From contig JAHJSX010000115.1 in NCBI GenBank assembly GCA_018830205.1, positions 1 to 5,727 on the forward strand: a stretch of DNA of 5,727 bases, written 5' to 3'. This document shows, in pieces, positions 1 to 5,021 of this stretch (position 1 is the stretch's first letter; each line of letters begins with the position of its first letter). The DNA comes from an archaeon (GTDB lineage: Archaea > Hydrothermarchaeota > Hydrothermarchaeia > Hydrothermarchaeales > Hydrothermarchaeaceae). The notes under the pieces were generated by a model that saw only the letters and a list, made by a program, of their open reading frames with translations, did no database searches and was not told the origin of the DNA. Made by a program: the position numbers and the translations under genes.

Positions 1-359
1 CTAATCACCCCATTCTCCCTGTGAAAGGCGCGTATTGCCGCATCTGTGCCGTGCCCTTCTGCCTCAGGCGCGAAAGTATAAACAAGAAATCCGGATGCAA
101 GGCCCCCCAGTGTAAGAATCACCGGTATTAACCAGATCCTTGTTGGCGAAACCCAATTTGTGGTGTTAGCTAGACTTTCGCCGGAGTTCGGTGGGAAAAA
201 GCCTGCGCCCCCTCCTAAGAAATATTGGGCTCCAAGTTTTAAGCCTTCAAAAAAGACAATGGAGCTAAGTCCTGCGATTATTCCTATCAGGATGCTGATT
301 AAACTCCATTTCCTAAGGTAACTTTTTTCCCACTCCCTTTGCAAGTTGAATTTCGGCAT
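1..359 (-). CDS. ClC-family chloride channel/transporter, N-terminal part (cut by window edge)
   Basis: Reading leftwards from an ATG at 359-357 there is an open frame of 119 complete codons that leaves the window without a stop, so the protein is truncated by the left edge and not broken. A basic, charged N-terminus (residues 1-18) is followed by a hydrophobic helix at about 19-45 and a second at about 74-97. Then comes the stretch APEAEGHGTDAAIRAFHREN (96-115), which resembles the conserved region after helix C of ClC proteins. ClC proteins are homodimeric membrane proteins that pass chloride or exchange it for protons. The usual chloride-binding GSGIP motif appears here as GHGTD (102-106), so ion selectivity may differ. 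As I recall, this variant recurs in prokaryotic ClC relatives, some with C-terminal CBS domains; that part of the protein is not visible. The start is supported by a TATA-like box about 26 bases upstream, implying a leaderless transcript. The gene is divergent from the TIM-barrel gene. Confidence 0.82.
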   Translation of the reverse strand, partial: MPKFNLQREWEKSYLRKWSLISILIGIIAGLSSIVFFEGLKLGAQYFLGGGAGFFPPNSGESLANTTNWVSPTRIWLIPVILTLGGLASGFLVYTFAPEAEGHGTDAAIRAFHRENGVI

Positions 360-380
360 TGAATAGGGTCGTTGCCGCTG

Positions 381-390
381 TTAAATAAAG
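381..390 (-). promoter_or_regulatory. Archaeal TATA box for the ClC gene (leaderless)
   Basis: On the minus strand this reads CTTTATTTAA, a good match to an archaeal TATA box, preceded by the A-rich CAAAAAC (397-391) where the TFB recognition element would lie. Its centre is about 26 bases from the ATG at 359, the distance at which archaeal RNA polymerase normally initiates. Transcription would therefore start at or next to the start codon, and no Shine-Dalgarno sequence is expected or seen. The assignment rests on sequence and spacing only. Confidence 0.6.
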
Positions 391-403
391 GTTTTTGCCC
401 CAA

Positions 404-414
404 ATAATTTATAT
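404..414 (+). promoter_or_regulatory. Archaeal TATA box for the TIM-barrel gene (leaderless)
   Basis: The plus strand reads ATAATTTATAT, preceded by CCCCAA in the position of a TFB recognition element. The box centre is about 27 bases upstream of the ATG at 437, so the transcript should begin at or within a few bases of that codon. This helps decide the start: a longer frame opening with TTG at 395 would begin upstream of the TATA box itself and could not be translated from this promoter. Confidence 0.6.
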
Positions 415-436
415 TCGCTTCCTTCGATGCATTTCC

Positions 437-1207
437 ATGCAAAAAATTGGAATTTCCTCGATGGCCCTTTTTAAATACAGCGCAAAAGATGCGTTAAAAA
501 GAGCATCCGAGCACGGATTTACGGCATGGGAGATAATGCTTGAGGGCAGGCACTTCCAAAAAGACTACACAGAAATAAAAGAACTTGCAGATTCATATGA
601 AATTGAGCTTTTCGTTCACGTCCCCTTCTCGGATCTCAACATTGCAAGCCTCAATGAGGGTATCAGAAAAGAGACGCTTGCGCAGGTTTTCTGGGCCATT
701 GAAACAGCGGACTTTCTTGATTCAAAGCTAATTACATTTCATTCTGGAAGGCCCTCTAATGTAGGAGTATCCTTGCGGAGTGAGGCCAAAAAAGCCAATC
801 TTGAAAGCATCAAAGAGATTCTAAAGTTTGGCTGCGATTTTGACCTCCGGCTTTGCATTGAGAACATGCCGAATTTTCCTGGTGCATTCTGCTGTGAGAT
901 TGATGATGTGCGAAGCATTTTGGACGCAAATCCGGAACTTGACCTCACCCTTGATATTGCTCATGCGCATACATGCGGCGATGAGGTGGAGTACATAAAA
1001 GAGTTTAAAGACCGGATGCTGCACGTACATCTTCATGATACAAAAAGGGACAATGATTCCCACGGGGCCGTGGGCGAGGGCGATATCGACTTCAGGCGGG
1101 TATTTTACAAGCTTAAGGATTTCAAAGGGTACGGGATAATAGAGTCAAAAAGCGAGAGAGGGGCGGTGCAAAGCATGCAGAAATTTGAGGAACTTATCAG
1201 TTCTTAA
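437..1207 (+). CDS. Xylose isomerase-like TIM-barrel protein (sugar phosphate isomerase/epimerase or AP endonuclease 2 superfamily)
   Basis: This 256-residue protein belongs to the family that includes sugar isomerases, epimerases, inosose dehydratases and endonuclease IV: metal-dependent (beta/alpha)8 barrels, here with no signal peptide and so cytoplasmic. The opening MQKIGISS is the typical first strand. Putative metal and substrate residues lie at the expected strand ends: H61 in VHVPFSD, H102 in TFHSGRPS, E142 in CIENMPN, D173 and H176 in LDIAHAH, the HVHLHD cluster at 196-201, H209 and E214 in HGAVGEGDIDF, and E236 in IIESKS. The length is near that of single-domain members. I chose the ATG at 437 because it fits the family start and the promoter spacing; TTG at 395 adds 14 residues with no family resemblance. 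The gene stands alone, divergent from ClC and convergent with the CNNM gene, so context gives no substrate. Endonuclease IV is less likely because its fuller set of metal-binding His/Glu/Asp motifs is not evident. Fold assignment is strong, function open. Confidence 0.85.
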   Translation: MQKIGISSMALFKYSAKDALKRASEHGFTAWEIMLEGRHFQKDYTEIKELADSYEIELFVHVPFSDLNIASLNEGIRKETLAQVFWAIETADFLDSKLITFHSGRPSNVGVSLRSEAKKANLESIKEILKFGCDFDLRLCIENMPNFPGAFCCEIDDVRSILDANPELDLTLDIAHAHTCGDEVEYIKEFKDRMLHVHLHDTKRDNDSHGAVGEGDIDFRRVFYKLKDFKGYGIIESKSERGAVQSMQKFEELISS

Positions 1208-2423
1208 TGACTTTTACCCTGGAGACCCTTCTCCTAACCATCCTCTCTACCACAAGAGTAACGCGGTCTACCTCCACCTTCTCGCCCGCCATCGGAATAT
1301 CGCCAAGTTTACTTAAAACGAGCCCTCCCAGTGTCTCAAAGCCTTCTTTCGGCAGGGACGTTTCGAGGGCCTCGTTGACATCGTCGATGCTCGTTTTTGC
1401 GTTTACGAGTGCTGTTTTTTCATCAATTATCTTGATTGGGTGTTCTTCTTTTTCATCCAGTATTTCACCCATGATTTCTTCAACAAGGTCTTCCAGTGTA
1501 ATAAGCCCGTCCGTGCCGCCATGTTCATCGACTACGATGGCCATCTGGGTCTTGCCTTGCTGCATCTCATCAAGTATCTCATCAAGCTTTTTGGTCTCTG
1601 GAACGTAGTATGCCTGGCGCATTATGTCCTTGACCAACGCGCCGCTTTTGGCTGGCTTTAGAAGGTCTTTTGAGAAAAGGAAACCGACAATGTTGTCGAT
1701 ATTGCCGTCATAAACCGGGGTCCTTGCATATCCGGTCTCAAGCACCAGTTTTTTTGCCTCTTCAAGGGTCGCGCTGGCTTTTATGCCCGAGATGTCGAGT
1801 CGCGGGACCATTACTTCCTTGGCCGTCGTATCCCCGAATTTGAAAACGCCGTTTATCATCTCTCTTTCTTCTTTCTCTATGACGCCTTCGCTTTCCCCGA
1901 CCTCGACAAGCATTTTTATCTCTTCTTCTGTTACAAATGGTTTATTTGAATCCGCCCCTAAAACGTTTATAATCGCTTTGGTTAGCGCCACTATGCCCCT
2001 TACTATCGGATACATAATCGTCACGAGCGCAGAGATAGGGCGTGCCACGAATAGGGATGCCCTTTCAGAATAGCGTGCCGCAAGTGCTTTTGGTATTATC
2101 TCACCGAATATCAGTATCATTAAAGTCGCTGCCCCGATTGCCACGCCCACGCCAGTGCCCCCGAACATGGATATTGCAAACGTCGTGACAATTGAAGCAA
2201 TGGCCACGTTAATCAGGTTGTTCCATACCAGGATAGTGGCCAGAAGTCTGTTTGGTTTTTCGTGCAGTCTTTTAAGTATCAATGCGTTTTTTGACCCCTC
2301 TTCCACCATCTTTCTTATTCTAATCTTGTTTGCCGAGAATATCGCTATCTCAGAACCTGAAAAAAATGCAGAAAGCAAAAGTAAGATACAAAGCCCTATT
2401 ATTTCAATCCATGTAGAGACCAA
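1197..2423 (-). CDS. CNNM/CorC (HlyC)-family membrane protein with CBS pair; probable magnesium transport or efflux
   Basis: This 408-residue integral membrane protein has the full architecture of the old 'hemolysin C/CorC' family, now linked to Mg2+ (and Co2+) transport. The transmembrane CNNM (DUF21) domain spans about 1-180, with hydrophobic segments near 5-22, 60-87, 91-108 and 128-148 and the signatures SAFFSGSE (18-25), NNLINV (68-73) and FGEIIPK (106-112). A CBS pair follows at about 200-325, including VMVPRLDI, RTPVYDG and AIVVDEHGGTDGLITLEDLVEEIMGE; CBS pairs of this family bind adenine nucleotides. A C-terminal CorC_HlyC domain spans about 340-406 (GFETLGGLVLSKLGDIP). Translation starts at a TTG: the next in-frame ATG would remove the first membrane segment and the SGSE motif. 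The gene begins 14 bases after rps8e and is probably cotranscribed with it. Its last 11 bases overlap the end of the convergent TIM-barrel gene. Family assignment is secure; the ion and direction are inferred from relatives. Confidence 0.9.
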   Translation of the reverse strand: MVSTWIEIIGLCILLLLSAFFSGSEIAIFSANKIRIRKMVEEGSKNALILKRLHEKPNRLLATILVWNNLINVAIASIVTTFAISMFGGTGVGVAIGAATLMILIFGEIIPKALAARYSERASLFVARPISALVTIMYPIVRGIVALTKAIINVLGADSNKPFVTEEEIKMLVEVGESEGVIEKEEREMINGVFKFGDTTAKEVMVPRLDISGIKASATLEEAKKLVLETGYARTPVYDGNIDNIVGFLFSKDLLKPAKSGALVKDIMRQAYYVPETKKLDEILDEMQQGKTQMAIVVDEHGGTDGLITLEDLVEEIMGEILDEKEEHPIKIIDEKTALVNAKTSIDDVNEALETSLPKEGFETLGGLVLSKLGDIPMAGEKVEVDRVTLVVERMVRRRVSRVKVIKN

Positions 2424-2425
2424 CT

Positions 2426-2438
2426 ACCTATATCCCCC
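2426..2438 (-). promoter_or_regulatory. Candidate ribosome binding site for the TTG-started CNNM gene
   Basis: The minus strand reads GGGGGATATAGGT immediately before AG and the TTG start. GGGGGAT ends 8 bases upstream of the TTG, a workable Shine-Dalgarno spacing, while AGGT ends only 2 bases upstream, which is too close. The first G is the last base of the rps8e TAG stop, so ribosomes finishing rps8e would sit on this site. The motif is purine-rich but not a perfect anti-16S match. Confidence 0.45.
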
Positions 2439-2815
2439 TACTCTAAAAGAACGGCGTTGATGGTTCCATCCTGCCCAGGCCTTGAGGTGACTTTTGCAGG
2501 TCCTAGCTTGGTATCTATGATTGCGCCTTTTGTTACCACATTTCTCCTGACATAGTGCAGATTTGCCTTGTTGTCACTTACGCCTAGAATTTCTGTTTTT
2601 TCGCTCTTTCCTTTTTTTGTGATTGTGTTTGCGTATTGTGCAACTCTGAGTTTGACCTTCGTGGTGTTTCCCATGCTACTCACTGTTTTGGCGCGTGCCT
2701 CACCTACTTTTGTCTCGATCTGCTCGCTGCCAATTTCAAAGTTCTTCTTACCTCTGTGGCGTCTAAGCTTGCCGCCAGTTGTCTTTCTTTTAGATTTTCC
2801 ATGCCATAATGCCAT
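2438..2815 (-). CDS. rps8e: 30S ribosomal protein S8e
   Basis: This small, very basic 125-residue protein matches archaeal S8e along its length. The N-terminus MALWHGKSKRKTTGGKLRRH carries the W-x-G-x-S-x-R-K-x-x-G-G pattern of the family, the middle has the conserved Y/F-A-N segment (61-63), and the C-terminal half contains HYVRRNVVTKGAIIDT (87-102) and VTSRPGQDGTINAVLLE (109-125), the most conserved S8e block. S8e binds 16S rRNA in the small subunit and has no bacterial orthologue, so it marks this DNA as archaeal. Archaeal forms are usually about 120-130 residues, so it is complete. It starts at an ATG with GGAG (2825-2822) six bases upstream. The CNNM gene follows after 14 bases and hemC ends 41 bases upstream. 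Confidence 0.97.
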   Translation of the reverse strand: MALWHGKSKRKTTGGKLRRHRGKKNFEIGSEQIETKVGEARAKTVSSMGNTTKVKLRVAQYANTITKKGKSEKTEILGVSDNKANLHYVRRNVVTKGAIIDTKLGPAKVTSRPGQDGTINAVLLE

Positions 2816-2821
2816 AAGCGT

Positions 2822-2879
2822 CTCCGAAATATGCTAAGTTTCCTAACATTTAAAATTTATTTGTCATTTAATATTAAAT
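2822..2879 (-). promoter_or_regulatory. AT-rich promoter candidate and ribosome binding site for rps8e
   Basis: The 41-base gap between hemC and rps8e, together with the last codons of hemC, is strongly AT-rich. On the minus strand there are several TATA-like candidates: TTTAATATTAAA inside a palindrome at 2866-2879, AAATAAA at 2862-2856, and TTTTAAAT at 2855-2848. Initiation about 25 bases downstream would give leaders of roughly 30, 18 or 12 bases. GGAG at 2825-2822 lies six bases before the ATG and is a plausible Shine-Dalgarno site, which favours one of the two upstream boxes or read-through from hemC. A separate promoter for a highly expressed ribosomal gene makes sense but is inferred. 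Confidence 0.45.
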
Positions 2880-3762
2880 CTGCGCCGTTTTTTAGAAGCG
2901 TTTCTGCGGCATCCGTGCCGATTTTTTCTGCGTCTTCTGGTGCTCCCTCTTTTGTAACTTCAATTTTTTTCTTTCCGTCTGGAGAGATTACAACTCCCTT
3001 GAGGCTTAGCGTGTCACCTACCTTGGTGTATGCCCCAATTGGCACCTGGCATCCGCCTCCGAGCCTTTTCAAAAACGCTCTTTCTGCTTTGACTCCCGTC
3101 AATGTTTCTTCATGGTTTATAGCACTTAGATACTCATTCACCTGTGAATCTTTCCTTGCAACCACTGCTATCGCGCCCTGGCCAACTGATGGTACAAATA
3201 CGTCCAGCGGCAGGTCCTCAGTCACGTGCTCAAGAAGTCCAAGACGCTTAAGGCCGGCTTTGGCCATTATTATCGCGTCATACTGTCCTTCATTTAGCTT
3301 CCTGATGCGCGTCTCCACGTTTCCCCTTAAATCCTTCACCTCTAAATCCGGGCGCGTGCTAAGTGCTTGGGCCCGCCTGCGGAGGCTGCTGGTGCCAAGC
3401 ACTGCGCCCTCTGGAAGTTCGTCCATGCTTCTTGCCTCCCTTGCTATGAGAACATCGTTGACAGGCTCCCTCTTTGGGGACGCTGCTATTTCGATGCCAT
3501 CCACCAAATCTGTGGGCACGTCCTTCATGCTGTGGACCGCAAAATCCACATCCCCTCGGGCTACCGCCTCGTCAATCTCCTTTACAAAAAGCCCCTTTCC
3601 TCCGATTTTTGCAAGCGGGGCGTCGAGAATCTTGTCCCCGGTTGTCTTTATTATTTTAGTTTCAAAAGATAATTCTGGAAATTTTTCTTTTATCATTCTG
3701 GATATTATTTCAGTCTGGGTTAGGGCCAGCTTTGAGCCGCGGGTGCCAATTTTTAGTTTCAT
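2857..3762 (-). CDS. hemC: Hydroxymethylbilane synthase (porphobilinogen deaminase)
   Basis: HemC joins four porphobilinogen molecules head to tail into the linear tetrapyrrole hydroxymethylbilane in the cytoplasm, using a covalently attached dipyrromethane cofactor. The 301-residue length is normal. Family motifs occur in order: IGTRGSKLAL (5-14), KGLFVKEID (56-64), DFAVHSMKDVPT (73-84) with the catalytic aspartate at D81, GTSSLRRRAQ (123-132), LRGNVETR (145-152) with substrate-binding arginines, AKAGLKRL (167-174), and LGGGCQVPIGAY (234-245). C238, the only cysteine I see in the protein, is the cofactor attachment site. All three domains are present and no key residue is missing. The ATG start overlaps the hemL stop in an ATGA junction, and AAGGT (3774-3770) lies seven bases upstream, so translation is probably coupled to hemL. 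The product goes to HemD (uroporphyrinogen III synthase), which is not encoded here. Confidence 0.97.
   Translation of the reverse strand: MKLKIGTRGSKLALTQTEIISRMIKEKFPELSFETKIIKTTGDKILDAPLAKIGGKGLFVKEIDEAVARGDVDFAVHSMKDVPTDLVDGIEIAASPKREPVNDVLIAREARSMDELPEGAVLGTSSLRRRAQALSTRPDLEVKDLRGNVETRIRKLNEGQYDAIIMAKAGLKRLGLLEHVTEDLPLDVFVPSVGQGAIAVVARKDSQVNEYLSAINHEETLTGVKAERAFLKRLGGGCQVPIGAYTKVGDTLSLKGVVISPDGKKKIEVTKEGAPEDAEKIGTDAAETLLKNGADLILNDK
2866..2879. repeat. 14-base perfect AT palindrome in the 3' end of hemC
   Basis: ATTTAATATTAAAT is its own reverse complement. It covers codons for the last few residues of HemC before the stop, 51 bases upstream of the rps8e ATG. It could be part of the rps8e promoter (a TATA-like core on both strands) or a binding site for a dimeric regulator. 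AT-rich palindromes of this size can also arise by chance, and the codons shown are acceptable for an AT-leaning gene end. Confidence 0.4.
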
Positions 3763-5021
3763 GGCAACGACCTTAGTGATTCCTCGATTTTAGAAAGAGT
3801 TTCATCTATCTCACCCTCGCCATGTGCATAAGAAATAAAGTTGCACTCGTACTGTGAGGGAGGGAAGAATACGCCGTTTTTCAAAAGTTCCTGCTGGAGC
3901 TTCAGGAAGGTGTCTTTATCGGCTTTTAGGGCGGTCTGGTAGTCCACTACGTCCATGCCCGTAAGATACATCTGGAACATTGATGCAATACCATAGATTC
4001 TGCTTTCAACTCCAATGTCCTTCGTGATATCTGCAAGCCCCTTTCTCATTCTATCTCCAAGTGAATTGACTTTCTCATAAACGCTGCCATCCTCAAGCGC
4101 CTTCAGGGCCGCAAGTCCTGCTGCCATTGAAAGCGGGTTTCCATTGAAAGTGCCGGCCTGGTAAACCTTTCCGAGTGGCGCCATGTTCTCCATAATCTCG
4201 CGGCTCGCGGTTATTGCGCCAATAGGGAGGCCGCCTCCCAGTATCTTTCCAAGCGTTGTGATATCAGGCAGGACTCCAAAGTGCTCCTGGGCCCCGCCAT
4301 ACGCAAGCCTGAATCCGGTGATTACTTCGTCGAAAATCAAAAGAGTGCCGTTATCAGCAGTAGCCTCCCTTAAAAATTTCAAATAACCGTCCTTGGGCAT
4401 TATGCATCCAGCATTGCCGATGATTGGTTCAATGATAAGGGCTGCAATGTCTTCGTCCTTAAGTGCATTTTCCATAGCAGATTCATCGTTGAACGGTACA
4501 ATTATCGTGTTTTTTGTTGTATCTTCTGGCACGCCGGCAGAGGTTGGCATGCCGTGTGTGGTGGCGCCGCTTCCTGCCTTTACCAGTACATAATCATGCG
4601 CCCCGTGAAATGCGCCCTCGATTTTTATAATTTTGTTTTTTCCTGTGTAGCCGCGGGCAAGCCTGATTGCGCCCATTGTGGCCTCGGTTCCAGTGTTTAC
4701 GAAACGCACCATCTCGGCGCTTGGCAAGGCCTGCGTTACTTTCTTTGCAAAATTTAGTTCAAGTTCTGTTGGGGTTCCATAAGCGCTGCCGTTTTCTATC
4801 TGGGCCTTGACGGCCTCGACTACCCTCGGATACGCATGACCCAGTATGAGGGGACCGTATGCAAGACAGTAGTCTATATAAGAGCGCCCGTCTTCATCAA
4901 ATATTCTACAACCCGCTCCTCGTTTTGTGAAAAAGGGATACGGCTTCATGGCCCTTACAGGAGAGTTTACTCCCCCCACAAGGTACTTCTTTGACTGCTC
5001 AAAAAGCTCCTCGGACCTCAA
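3759..5021 (-). CDS. hemL: Glutamate-1-semialdehyde 2,1-aminomutase
   Basis: HemL is a cytoplasmic PLP enzyme that moves the amino group of glutamate-1-semialdehyde to give 5-aminolevulinate, the last step of the C5 route used by archaea and most bacteria. At 420 residues it is full length. Visible signatures are SKKYLVGGVNSPVRA (10-24), NTGTEATMGAIRLARG (109-124), which holds the phosphate-binding GTEA, GAFHGAHD (136-143), LIFDEVITGFR (228-238) with D231 expected to contact the PLP ring nitrogen, ITTLGKILGGGLPIGA (254-269) with K259 as the PLP Schiff-base lysine, and YQAGTFNGNP (287-296). The usual NSGTEA is NTGTEA here, a mild change. Translation starts at TTG directly after the hemB TAA stop; the family N-terminus begins at exactly this codon (M-R-S-E-E-L-F), so a later start is unlikely. 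GGAG (5028-5025) lies three bases upstream, rather close, so coupling to hemB may matter more. The stop overlaps the hemC ATG. Other class III aminotransferases are excluded by the K259 and SPVRA contexts. Confidence 0.97.
   Translation of the reverse strand: MRSEELFEQSKKYLVGGVNSPVRAMKPYPFFTKRGAGCRIFDEDGRSYIDYCLAYGPLILGHAYPRVVEAVKAQIENGSAYGTPTELELNFAKKVTQALPSAEMVRFVNTGTEATMGAIRLARGYTGKNKIIKIEGAFHGAHDYVLVKAGSGATTHGMPTSAGVPEDTTKNTIIVPFNDESAMENALKDEDIAALIIEPIIGNAGCIMPKDGYLKFLREATADNGTLLIFDEVITGFRLAYGGAQEHFGVLPDITTLGKILGGGLPIGAITASREIMENMAPLGKVYQAGTFNGNPLSMAAGLAALKALEDGSVYEKVNSLGDRMRKGLADITKDIGVESRIYGIASMFQMYLTGMDVVDYQTALKADKDTFLKLQQELLKNGVFFPPSQYECNFISYAHGEGEIDETLSKIEESLRSLP

Noticed and set aside
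1..359. Possibility that the ClC fragment is a pseudogene
   Set aside because: The frame is open to the window edge with no internal stop and has a good promoter and start; truncation is due only to the window.
395..436. N-terminal extension of the TIM-barrel protein from a TTG at 395
   Set aside because: The extension would start upstream of the TATA box, shows no family resemblance, and MQKIGISS from 437 is a normal start for the fold.
1207..1608. Plus-strand open frame of 133 codons opposite the CNNM gene
   Set aside because: Very serine- and threonine-rich low-complexity translation, antisense to the conserved CBS and CorC_HlyC domains; no supporting promoter.
2424..2437. Separate promoter for the CNNM gene at GATATAGG
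   Set aside because: The TATA-like bases lie within 10 bases of the start codon, far too near for an archaeal promoter; the 14-base gap fits cotranscription with rps8e.
2831..3793. Long plus-strand open frame of 320 codons opposite hemC
   Set aside because: It is Ser/Pro/Phe-rich with no recognisable domain and lies antisense to a gene with every HemC motif intact; it is a shadow of hemC codon use.
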